From contig JAQMWT010000149.1 in the NCBI GenBank assembly GCA_029834535.1, positions 62,001 through 126,000 on the forward strand: a DNA stretch of 64,000 nt, written 5' to 3'. The translations under genes and the position numbers were made by a program. This DNA comes from Chrysophaeum taylorii. Lineage: Eukaryota; Sar; Pelagophyceae; Pelagomonadales; Pelagomonadaceae. Below are positions 1-10,100 of the stretch, piece by piece; position 1 is the first letter of the stretch, and each line of letters opens with the position of its first letter. Below the pieces are notes generated by a model that searched no databases, was not told the DNA's origin, and saw only the letters and a list, made by a program, of their open reading frames with translations.

Positions 1-337
1 CCTGATACTCAGGGGGCAATTCATCAACAGCTAAACGGAAATCAGCAGCCCTATCGGTCTTCCATTTTAGGAAAACGCGATCGAGAATTTGATTAAGGAG
101 GATCTCGTAGTCCTTGCATGACCGAGTATATGCTTCGTACGAGTCGTACTCGAGGAAAGCATCGGCATGACTAGACCGCAACAATTGCTTAATGTGCTTG
201 ATTTGCAAGGATACCTTGCGAGTTAGAAGCTGAAATCGATTTCCATCGTTAAGAAACTCAACTACAGGAGCTTCGAGCTTCAATATATCCGCACCTGTGA
301 TCGCCTTGGGTGCGGCTCGTGCTGCGTAATCTGCCAT
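1..337 (-). CDS. Partial hypothetical protein, truncated by the window edge
   Basis: An ATG at 337 reads leftward on the minus strand without a stop to base 1, giving at least 112 residues. The start reads MADYAARAAPKAITGADI. The remainder is helical, rich in Lys, Leu and Asp, with no signal peptide or membrane segment. I do not recognise the family. A short alpha-helical N-terminus and an AT-rich, TATA-containing upstream region would fit the Gag-like start of a retroelement, but no reverse transcriptase, integrase or zinc knuckle lies inside the window, so that is only a suggestion. It could equally be the first exon of a host gene. The C-terminal part lies outside the window. Confidence 0.45.
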   Translation of the reverse strand, partial: MADYAARAAPKAITGADILKLEAPVVEFLNDGNRFQLLTRKVSLQIKHIKQLLRSSHADAFLEYDSYEAYTRSCKDYEILLNQILDRVFLKWKTDRAADFRLAVDELPPEYQ

Positions 338-1307
338 AGGAGTTGACGGGAAACCTGTGGGTTCAGTCACGCAGTTGACACTGTCTAGACATTCTAAGGG
401 GGTCTGTTTATCGGTGTCTATGTACACTCATCGTTTTCGATGGAAAGATGTCTATTTGATGACTGTGCAAGCTGTGAGTCCAGAGTAGTGTCGCTAAGCG
501 TAGTCACTCAGGCAGCTGGTTAGTTTTGGTGCTCTCAAGGAGCTTGTTAAGTGCATTGCCATGGAATGTACGAGTGGACGTACCCAAAATATTCCATAAC
601 ATGTGTGCAAGAGTACAGGTTAGCCAATTACACACACATCAACATTGACATGACAATATGATACTATGAACAGGTGCACACAAGGTTACACGATCACGTG
701 TGCAAAAAGTATTATATACAGCCCAATGGTAATGACGTAATATTCACAAGCGTGTTTACGTGACAAGGCTGAACCGGCGCGGTAACGGCCCAATACCCAT
801 AGGTTACGTGCACGTTTTAACACATGGTTTCTCAGGGACCCGCCTGGGCCCATAACCTGCAGAGCATTTAGCAAGAAGTGGTAAGTCACCTGGGAAACCA
901 TCCCGTCTCATCATGAACGTCTGGAAGTATTTAATTCGGGGAATGAAAGGGTATGTTCCCTATATCCTCAGAACACGACAGGCGGCATCTAGAACTACAC
1001 GAGAAAAGGTAAAGTGTATAGTGCTACACACCTCGGGACGCGCTAGACCATGATGATGAGCGTAAGCACAAATCAGAGGACTATTTGATTGTGTAGAAAG
1101 GAAGAAGCAGCGTAAGGAAGAGATCACGTTCTCAACGGACGGATAAGGGTAAGAGGCAGCAGATTTCTCTGTACAAATAAAAACAAATTCAACACCTCAT
1201 ACCTGGCGTCTGCGAAGCTCGGGGTTGCAACCCGGTTGGGGCCGCTTTTCATCGACATTTGTTTGAAGAACTGCGGGGGTCATGATTATTTTCCTTGCCC
1301 ATGCTAA
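338..1307. other. Non-coding stretch, AT-rich
   Basis: No convincing coding frame. Read on the minus strand there is a TATATAATA-like box near 712-720, and a TGTTATGGAATATTTT string starting near 602 that resembles the 5' edge of some LTRs. No second LTR is visible in the window, so an LTR call is not supported. Confidence 0.4.
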
Positions 1308-1520
1308 TACCGTTGGTTGCGATGGTGGACGGTGCCTACCAGCTGGGGTATCAGCCCTCCCGGCGTAGGTTGGCATCTATCTGTTCACCTGCCGGTCGGG
1401 CCAGGGGGGAGCCGGAACCGTTCGCAATGGGACGTGGTATGGCCCGTGGGCGCAGAAGGATGTAAATGGCGAAGTCCTTTGTCATCAGTCAAATCGCGGT
1501 CTCCGCGTCGCATGGCCCCA
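1308..1520 (+). repeat. Diverged third copy of the inverted-repeat arm seen at 47276 and 49126
   Basis: The strings GCGATGGTGGACGGTGCCT, CCCTCCCGGCGTAGGTTGGC and ATCGCGGTCTCCGCGTCGCA recur in the same order at 49074-49275 (plus strand), and the last two recur inverted within the arm at 47276-47564. This copy is clearly more diverged than those two. It marks a dispersed repeat family about 46 kb from the other copies. Confidence 0.7.
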
Positions 1521-1984
1521 GGCGCGAACTCTGCCCCGTCTTTCCTTTTTGCTGTCATTCTGTATTCTGATCCTGCGCGCTGTGGCATTGGTGGGCAGCC
1601 TTTCACTAGATCGTTACTACGTATTCGTTAGTTAGAGTTGAACTCGCGAACGAAGATGACCATCCTCAGGATTTGCTGGATGGACGCAAGGATATGGATC
1701 CACTGCACTGCGATCAGTGGCTGGTGCGTGTCGCCTCCCAGCCGGTGTTGAATATGACGCCGCAGAGATGATGTCGCGCATTCGCGATCGGGTTGCGAGC
1801 TTCGTCGACAGCTGCGTGCTAACCTTGTACGTACAGTGAAAACGCGCAATACAGCATTAACTAACCATGCCCAAGCCACGCTGCTCGCCGCGCACGGCGA
1901 GATGACCTTCACGAATATGATTATTGCCCTGCGTCCAGTTGATGGCATGGATTTGCGGCATGGGATTCTACGTAAATTTGCATA

Positions 1985-2025
1985 AGATATTATGGTTTGC
2001 GACTCCCAAGCTCAAGAGCCACAAT
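1985..2025 (+). repeat. Short dispersed repeat with GGCTC/GAGCC hairpin motif (diverged copy)
   Basis: TATTATGGTTTGCGACTCCC followed by AAGCTCAAGAGCC matches the unit present at about 46310, 46435, 49866 and 50208. Confidence 0.5.
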
Positions 2026-3009
2026 ACAATGGGTGATCCTTGGTAATCCTGGCCGTGTTCAATAGGGTGTAGCCGTGTCAGAAGAGAAAGCGGGCGCCAA
2101 GTGAAGGTCGGAGATGTCTCGTGACTGACGAGGATCGCGATTCCCGCAAATCGTGCGAGATGTTGTTGTCGGACTGCTCGAGTTATAAATAAATTCGAGA
2201 TCATGCTTTGTCAGCCCCGATGCAGCGGCGAGAGAGATGCCACGAATGCGTGCCACGGTACGCCCATATTATTCGAGTTGCAAGGAACCTGCGAATTTCC
2301 GTGAAGTCGGATCCAAGAATGAGCTGCTGCAAGGGAACTTTCGAATTCCCGTGAAGTCGAATTCAATGAAGTAGGTATCGTGGCTAGCCGGGTGGAGAAC
2401 GCCTCGTCGCAGGGTCAAGTCGGAATGCCTCGTATCACGAAAATCGCGCGTGATGGCACCAAACCTCGCGGCCCGAGTGGGACGTCGCGTGTTTTGCCGT
2501 TCAGCTTGTTGTCGAGGGCCTGCTTGAACGGGGCCAGCAGCGTGGCATTCGCGATCACGCGGATTATCGATCGCAACGGCATCAAAATACTTTCCAAACA
2601 CCCGTGATGATGAAGTTTGCAAGGAACTCTCCGCCACTACGGGAGGTGCTTGGAAATTCGGCAACCCCGACTCGATGGCGCCCTTGAACGAGACTGTCTA
2701 CTCCGACAATCACGGACCCACGTGCCCGTTGGCAGAATGAGCACTTATTACTGCGGCGAGCAGGGATGCCGACGATGGCACTCAGAACAACCTGGATCCG
2801 CGCGAGCCTGATAATGCGCTGGCCACGGGGCCGCGAAGGGCGTTGTTACAAACAACAACGTAGTTTTATCAATCGCCTGGTCGACGGAGAGCCTAGTTTT
2901 TTCGACAGCCAGGATCATGGCATCGCGGGGGCCGACCTTCGTGGCGAACTTGACACGGGCTCACTCCCAAACTGAGTGGCTCATAAAATTTCTTTCAGGA
3001 CGATGACAA
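2026..3009. other. No recognisable gene
   Basis: Only short overlapping frames without domains. An imperfect direct duplication is visible at about 2286-2360: GGAACCTGCGAATTTCCGTGAAG and GGAACTTTCGAATTCCCGTGAAG share most bases. The region looks like decayed repeat DNA. Confidence 0.35.
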
Positions 3010-3640
3010 CCGCGTCCACCTCCACATCTTCAAGCAGAGTGACGCCATCGGGGAGAACGATAATGGCGGCAATAGTGGCGCGATCGAAGAAGATCTCGGC
3101 CGAGAGCGTGCCGATAAAGCCACACGAGGCGCGAGCGAGGCGCGGGGTGTAGCCTAGTTTGGAGTCGTTGTCGATCTTCTAGCGACTCCGTGACGTCGTC
3201 CATCTTGACGACCGACATGCTTTCTTCGCGAAGCTTCTTCTCCCACGAGCAGGCTCTTGTATTGGACAAGCTTGTTCGCGGCGTACGAAATGCGCAAAAT
3301 GGCCTCGATCTCGGCAATTCTAGTCCAGTCCTCGTCGCGGAGCTTCCGAGGGACAGTTTTCCAGGGCTGGTAGAGCCGCAGATTTCGATGCAGTCGGAGC
3401 TCCACAGGTTGTTGCGGACTGCCACGCATGTGCCGTCGACTTGGAGTCGGATCGTCGGGAGGTCCTGGAGGACGGTTCGTGCTGCCAGTTTGAGTACGAG
3501 AAGCAGACGGCCACGCATACGCCCTCTTCGTTGTGACTTAGGCTCTTAAGGAACGTGGTCACGTGCTTCTTCTGCTTTGTGTGCACGAGGTCGCCGATGC
3601 AGGACCGCGAGATTTTGCTTATCTTGTGCACATGTCGCAG
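3010..3640 (-). pseudogene. Degenerate coding-like region, possibly transposon-derived
   Basis: On the minus strand several short frames have protein-like composition but sit in different registers. One (about 3175-3429) contains DEDWTRIAEIEAILRISYAA. Another (about 3010-3150) contains CGFIGTLSAEIFFDRATIAA and ends in a stop near 2993. Upstream, around 3500-3631, is a third segment starting MHKISKISRSCIGDLVHTKQ. The pattern is that of an ORF broken by indels. The Trp/Ile/Leu-rich helix is loosely reminiscent of hAT-type transposase cores, but I cannot identify the family. Confidence 0.3.
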
Positions 3641-4071
3641 GCGTTGCCTTCGTAGCCGAGGTCAAGAGGCGGCACCAAGTGCCGGTGAATCCTGGACATA
3701 GTAACGGCGCGCTTGCACTCGATGATTCCCCATGCGCTCGACCGCGAGCGGCCTTGTCGTGGTCGCATGCCGTCAGCGATTCGCGGGAAGTCGAGGCATT
3801 CAGACAGAAATGAAGCTCAAGCCGACATTGTGGTCACCGTTGGCTGCAACGGGATTTTGAGTGGTACAACCACAGTTGGTGTACGAGTCCGCAGCGGCGC
3901 TTATTACGGAGCCTTCTTCTCTTCGACGTCGAACACCACCAGCGCGGAGTCGCAGTGATCCTCAACTGCAGCACTTCGTTTCTATCCGCCCTCGGTCACC
4001 TCATCTGACGGCTGAGTCATTTTGCTGCAGTGTGTGTTCGCAGTGGCAGCGGGACGCCGCGCCTCTCAGTA

Positions 4072-5008
4072 TGGCTGCTTCGAAGTCATGGAAGGACCAA
4101 ATTATTGAGGCCGCATATCAAGTTGACACCGCGGGTCGATGGGTTGTTGATTGGGACTTTGCGGCGCTTGTCTCGAAACGCCAGCCAAAGTCCATCTCAC
4201 AATTCGAGCTGAAGGTAGCCTTTGGGGGGAAAGACCGTCGTAACAATAAGTCGGCATCGGTACCAGAGCGCCGAAGGACAAAGCCACTGGGGCTACATCA
4301 GCAACCCCTCCAAGTTTCAGGGTCGGCCTCTTAGACGCGGCGGCTGCTCGTTGCGCCTTGCCTCGCGACGCCCGCGCTAACGACCACGAGCTCGCCTGCC
4401 CCGGCTGGGACTTTCCCCGGCCGCCTACGTGGGGTGTCATCTCGGGGGCGGCCCGAGAGCCAGACGCTCCGGGATCCCGTGCGTCAACCTCTACCATCAC
4501 CGCCACTCCGGCGTCAACGCGAGAAAATTCTCTGCCGTTGACGAAACCGAGGAAGAAGCGACGCGCGCACTCAACTCCGGCCAAGGGACCCAAGCAGGAT
4601 GCACCGTCGTTGGCGCCTGCTCGTGACCCCAGCGCCGTCCTCAAGAAGGCCAAGATCCCCACCCGCGACCTGTCTTGCCTGGAAAAGGAGAACGAGATCC
4701 TGAAGGGCAGAAATGAGTCCCTAACAGCTAATCTACGACGAGCCGAATCCGCGCTCTCCGAGGTCGAGGCGGCCAACGTCGACCTGCGCAGTCAGATCAA
4801 CAAAGCGCGGCTCATCGCCTACGAGAAGCTCGACGACGTCGACAAAACCCTCGCCAGGCAGCGCGTGGCCATCAGCCTCAACGCCGCGCTGATCGATAAG
4901 CAGCAAAAACAGATAGCTGCGCAACAATCCAAGCTGGACGAGCCGCAGCGTCGTCGAGCCAAAGTGCCTGTCACCATCAACACTGCCAATACCGATTCTA
5001 GCAACTAG
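4072..5008 (+). CDS. Hypothetical protein with C-terminal coiled coil, in two reading frames
   Basis: ATG at 4072 starts MAASKSWKDQIIEAAYQVDT and runs to a stop near 4332. A second frame, open from 4250 to 5008, continues with a Pro/Thr/Arg-rich linker and then a long coiled coil starting at ENEILKGRNESLTANLRRAE. The two overlap at 4250-4332, so joining them needs either a short intron or a frameshift near 4235-4330. The N-terminal part has a compact Trp-containing segment (WVVDWDFAALVSKRQ) resembling a small helical domain. The linker is basic (KPRKKRRAH) and could be a nuclear localisation signal. I do not recognise the family. It may be the ORF of a mobile element, given the decayed repeats to its left. 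Confidence 0.4.
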
Positions 5009-5638
5009 CAACTAGATGTGTGGTGGTGTTTTAATTACTAGCCCACAGTCTAGCCACCTTGCCCAGCACGGCCTGTTTTGGAAGTACGGTATCGTCCTGT
5101 GGCAGTTATCTTTGCGTCGTCTTCTCGTGTCTTTCTTTCTTCTTAGCGACGCCTTCCGCTGGCGCGATTTCTCTCTCGCCCTCTACTCTGCACCCTGCGC
5201 TTCTATAGCCATTCCTTCTACGTATCCGCATACCCCCCCTCTGCCCTCGTTTCCCCGCCTTTCTATTATTAGTTTTGCACGCATATTCGATCCGTGTGCG
5301 TATTTGCTCTATTCCTGCTTCCTCCTTTGTGTTGCAGCCTAATAATTCTCTCTGCTCCGCTTTTTTCTCGATGGCCCCCTGCTTCTGTCGCTCCCCTTTG
5401 CGCTTTCTTGCTTCTTTGTTGCCGTCCTCTCACGCCTTCCTTTATTTGTTTCTCTTCCTCTGCGCCCCTTATTCTGGATCTTCAGGTGTTGCTTACGACC
5501 GTACATTGTGAGCTTGCGCAGGTCGGATATCCTAAATATCGGCGTCGGGTCCCCGACGACAGGAGGTTTGCGCCGAAAAAGAATTTCACACTTCATCACC
5601 ACTAGCTCAGCTCGTTCTTGTAAAACGAAGCGTCTTTC
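5009..5638. other. Pyrimidine-rich intergenic region
   Basis: Strongly C/T-rich on the plus strand, with short frames encoding only low-complexity Ser/Leu/Phe. It contains the 3' flank of the porphobilinogen synthase gene. No gene or RNA is recognised. Confidence 0.5.
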
Positions 5639-6823
5639 CTATGAGGAGGAGGCCTCGGCGTCCCTTAGCCACTGCGCCGCAGTCTTGGCGTAGTAGGTGA
5701 GAATGACGTCGGCGCCGGCGCGGCGGAAGGAGAGGAGAGTCTCGAGGACGACAGCCTTCTCGTCGATCCAGCCCTTCTGCGCGGCGGCCTTGAGCATGGC
5801 GTACTCGCCCGAAACATGGTAGACAGCCATCGGCAGGTCGACCGCATGGCGGATGCGGTAGACGATGTCAAGGTACGGGAGGCCGGGCTTGACCATGAGC
5901 ATGTCGGCGCCCTCGGCAGCGTCGAGGCTCGCCTCGATAAGCGCCTCGCGGCCATTGGCCGGGTCCATCTGGTAGGTCTTCTTGTCGCCAAAGCCAGGAT
6001 GAGAGTCGAGGGCGTCGCGGAACGGGCCATAGAAGGCTGACGCGTATTTGGCCGAGTAGGAGAGAATAGAGACGTGGGTGAAACCAAGGGCATCGAGGGC
6101 TTTTCTGATGGCGCCGATGCGGCCGTCCATCATGTCGCTGGGGGCGACGACGTCGGCGCCGGCGCGCGCGTGGCACACCGCCTGCATGATGAGCTGCTGG
6201 ACGGTTACGTCGTTGAGAATCTCGCCCTCGACCACCACGCCGTCGTGTCCCATGTTGCTGTAGGGGTCGAGGGCGATGTCGGTCACGACAACAGCTTCGG
6301 GGCACTCTTTCTTGAGGAGCTTGACAGCTCGCGGAACGAGACCATGTTCATTGTGCGCCTCCTGGCCGAAGTTTGACTTGAGGTCATCCGCGATCTTGGG
6401 AAAGAGCACGAAGGACTTAACGCCGAGTGCGAGGCTAGACCGCACCTCCTCGACCATCGAGGCGAGCGAGTGCCTGACGCACCCAGGCATCGACTCGATC
6501 TCGGTAACGTGGTCGTCTTCGTGGATAAACAGCGGCTGCAAGAGATTGGCGGCCGTCAGCGACGTCTCGCGCACCATCGCCCGTATCCCCTCGCTCTTCC
6601 GGTTTCGTCTCGGCCTCGCCATCTGCTTCACCCACGGTTTGTCGAAGTCGTTCATCGCAAGGGGAGCGTTTTCGCCAATCCTCGGGTCGTAGTGACCGTG
6701 TATTTTCGTGTCGAGAGGAGGCTCGATCGTCGCCACCCGTTCCGTCCCAACCCTTCCCGTTCCAGCGAAAGGCACAAACCCAAACACAACCTGCGCCGCG
6801 TTGAGGGCGACCAACAGCAGCAT
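5639..6823 (-). CDS. hemB: Delta-aminolevulinic acid dehydratase (porphobilinogen synthase), plastid-targeted
   Basis: 394 residues in one uninterrupted frame from ATG at 6823. The enzyme condenses two 5-aminolevulinate molecules into porphobilinogen for haem and chlorophyll synthesis. Both Schiff-base lysines are present: K259 in SYSAKYASAFYGP and K312 in MLMVKPGLPYLD. The metal loop at 181-195 reads TDIALDPYSNMGHDG, with Asp in place of the zinc-binding Cys residues, which marks the Mg-dependent plastid/bacterial type. Residues 1-16 are hydrophobic and lead into VVFGFVPF, consistent with a signal peptide plus Phe-led transit peptide of secondary plastids. The first roughly 60 residues precede the conserved core. 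No intron is needed. The 364-bp upstream gap to the next minus-strand gene should hold its promoter. Confidence 0.95.
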   Translation of the reverse strand: MLLLVALNAAQVVFGFVPFAGTGRVGTERVATIEPPLDTKIHGHYDPRIGENAPLAMNDFDKPWVKQMARPRRNRKSEGIRAMVRETSLTAANLLQPLFIHEDDHVTEIESMPGCVRHSLASMVEEVRSSLALGVKSFVLFPKIADDLKSNFGQEAHNEHGLVPRAVKLLKKECPEAVVVTDIALDPYSNMGHDGVVVEGEILNDVTVQQLIMQAVCHARAGADVVAPSDMMDGRIGAIRKALDALGFTHVSILSYSAKYASAFYGPFRDALDSHPGFGDKKTYQMDPANGREALIEASLDAAEGADMLMVKPGLPYLDIVYRIRHAVDLPMAVYHVSGEYAMLKAAAQKGWIDEKAVVLETLLSFRRAGADVILTYYAKTAAQWLRDAEASSS

Positions 6824-7187
6824 CTCGGTTGGAGCTATCTACTTCAACCTAGGGTTCTAGAATTCTTCAAGACCGCAGTCGTCGGGTGGGCAAAACTGTT
6901 TTTTTTTGGCACGAACGCGGACGCGGATGATTGGACGGATGGACGTGGCGGGTGGCGTCGGGAAGAGGAGAGACGACGACTCATCCCCGGTGGGCTGCGG
7001 TGCGGTGCGGTGCGTGGGTCTCCTGCTCGGTGGAAAGGGCGAATGAAAGGGGAGGTGCTCCTCATCCTCGAAGGAAAGAGCGAAGGAAAGTGGAAACCGC
7101 GGGCCTTTCTGGATCGTCCTATTTTTTTTTGTTTCACTATATAATATTAGGTGTGATCAACCACGCGCAATGGAGCATGTTGTGCTA
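6824..7187. other. Intergenic spacer, putative hemB promoter region
   Basis: Lies upstream of the minus-strand hemB start and downstream of the 7188-10670 gene. It includes a T-run at 6899-6906, a G-rich tandem GTGCGGTGCGGTGCG near 7000-7014, and an AT-rich TATATAATATTAG near 7138-7150. No coding frame is supported. Confidence 0.35.
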
Positions 7188-10100
7188 CTAAACGAGCAAG
7201 AATGCGCTTCGACGGCGGTCGCGCATTCGCGACGATTGATCAGATACAGTGCTTTGTTTCATGTAGCTCTGGTGCGAGAGTTCTTCGATGATGTACTCGT
7301 TCGTCGGGATGAACGGGCAAGCGCGTCGCAGTTTGCGCAGCCACATACGGCGGAAGAAGGCGGCGTAGTCACCCTCTGGCACGCGAAACCGATGGGCGCC
7401 GCTCCCCGCGACAACGACGCTGATGACTTCGTCGTCGATGTCGAAATCGACGATGATGATGTGCCTGATGTCCATTTCGTGCGAGGGCGTGACTTCGCCG
7501 CGGCCGTTGTAGATCCGGAACATGCCGTCGGCGAGAACCGCCCAAGACAGCTTCCAGGACCTCGTTGTCAGCACAAGCTCGACTTTTCGCATGAGATAAC
7601 CGCACATACTGGTAGGACGCGGGGCGAGGCGGACACTGACGCAGATGTCGCCCGAGGGGCATCGATCGCGGTTTTTGAGGCGGAGAAGTCGCCCGCGCTC
7701 GATTTCGACTTCCTTGGACATTTTCCGGAGCGGCAGACGCAGCCAGTCAATCTGCGCCGTTGTGGGTGCATAGAGGCTCCACCAGACGCCAGTTCGGGCA
7801 AGGCGTCGCGGTGGCGGCGATGGCGGCGATCCAGACGACGACGACGACCTAGAAGAAGAAGATGTTGGAGAGGACGGAGATGACATGTAGCCTGGAGGGG
7901 CGCGAGATAAATTTAACTCTGCCTGCCCAAGGAAGTCGTATTCGCAAGAATTGCCCTTTTTCGCAGGCTGGTTGCCCACAGTGAACGCGAGGCTCGCGCT
8001 GCATTCCACACCATTTATCAGGAGCTCTTCGTTCCATTCTTTCGAGTCCTGGGAACGTGTCCGCACTGCCGGCTGTGTTTGGCCAAAGGCGATTTGGCGA
8101 TGGAGTTGCAACGAGATGCTGCTCGATGACGCGTCGATGTCACTTTGAATCGAGGGAAAGGATCTGAACGTCGAGTCGCGCGTCTCGAGGGCTGTCGAGG
8201 CGGCCGCGGCGGTTGCATCCATACTTCCCGCATCGTCCGTCTCGTGCTCGATCCTGTGGTATGCGGTGACGAAGACACGCGGCGACCCCGAAAGGGCTCC
8301 GGAACGGAGTGACGAGGCGCGATGGACCTTGACGAAGAGAGGACATGCGATGCTCATGAGTGTGTGGATCCGGTCGAGCGTCGAAGTTGGCATCGTGACC
8401 GCCGAGAGCCGGCTCACCAAGTGCATCCGGACGGTAGCCGCAATGCGTCGCTGTGAACGATACTGACGGAGGCCCTCAAGCCAGCATTTGCGCTGTTGAC
8501 GCGACCGCCATTTGTTCTGCAGAATGATAGCGGAGTTCTCGACATCCCTGGCCCGCTGCTGGCGTCGCTCCATGAGGACGCGATTTGCCAGCATGATGCG
8601 GAATTGCAGCTGGATCCGCCTAGCCGAGATGTCTTGGTTCTGGTGGCTTCGAAGATGCGCGAGCTGCTTAATGTGCTGGCGTGCCATCGCGCGCTTCCAC
8701 CAACGCTGCAAGTCGAGCACTGCGTTGAGCAGCTTCAAATCGTAGTCGTGGTGGTACTTGCGTCGTTCGAGCTGTAGGCGGCACTGTGACTGCCACATAC
8801 CCTGAATGGTCAGTGCCGCGAGCGTCCGGAGCTTGAAGGAATAGTTGTAGCCGAGCACGTCCAGGTAGCGTCGCACGACGTCCTGAATGCGCCGTGCGGC
8901 ATTCTCGATGCTCAAATTGCGCAGCTCGGCTTTGAGCTGCGAGATCCGCCGCGCTCGCAATCGTCTCGATGCCCACGCTACTACGCGACTTCCGACCACG
9001 CTGTACGCCTCACGTGTCGCAGGGATGTTATGAAACAGCATGCTGATGGGTACCGCAGGGAGCGTCATGAGATTCTTCCAGTGTGTCACGATCGTGCGAA
9101 TCTGCTCGCGCTCGAGATCTGTCGCACAGCGTCGCTGCTGATTCCCCATGCGCGCCGTGTTGCACCGGTGCGTAGCGATGAGGTCCAAGTCAGGTTTCTT
9201 TCTCGCGCCCTTTTTGTCGTGCAAATTTGCCCAGGCTGCCAGGAACTTTCGACACAGCGCCGACCCATCGTTTCCCCGCACCTGCGCAGTCCACTCACCT
9301 AACGCAGAGCCGTCCTCGGTCGCGTGCTCACACAACTCCATTGCGAGTCGGTGCTTGCGAGAACGTACCTTTGAGCACTCCATTGTTTTCAAAACCAAGT
9401 GTAAGGTCGCGTTCTGCAGCACTTTTTCAGCGAAGGGCGCGACGGTCACGCGATATCGCAGGTTTGTCTCTATCGACTGTCGCAGGCTGTCCACTAACTC
9501 ATTGATGTCGGTGTCTTTCTGGACTAGACATGACTGACTCGTCCCGAGCTTCATCAAGTCAATCGCCTTCAGCGAAGTAAGGTGTTTCATCTTATCTTTG
9601 ATGTTCACCTTCTTGGCTTCAGATACGCGTTCTCGCAAGCCGATGCGCCCGAGCGTGAGGAACTGGTCTCGCAACGCGCGGCCGTCGGCGTGCGACGACT
9701 TTCCAGGGCACGAGAAGCGGCTACAGAGTGCCTTCACTTCGATTTTTGACAAGCGCACGTGAAGAAGATCGACGAGGATGTGAGCGAGCATCGCTTCGGG
9801 GATGGGCGCGTTCAAACTCGCCAGCCGCGACTTGTCTCGAGTAAGGCCGTCGAAGAGACTCGCCGCCGCACAAAGCTTAGTCATCGCCGTCCTGAAGGCA
9901 TCCTTCTCGGCGAGGACCTCGTCGGCGGTGGGTGGTGCGTCCCACAAGAGCGGTACGCCTGCAAACAAAGCGTCCGCTCCCGAAGGTCTGTGTCGACCTC
10001 GATGACTTGCCAGGCGCGTACGTGCACCTCCGCTGACTGTCGACGACTTTCGCCACGAGTCCGAGTCGCGTGACCTCACACGGCTTCGCCCACTCGATGC

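Noticed and set aside
1200-1245. Possible tRNA arm (GGGGTTGCAACCCGG)
   Set aside because: A short palindrome only; no cloverleaf with anticodon and acceptor stems could be formed around it.
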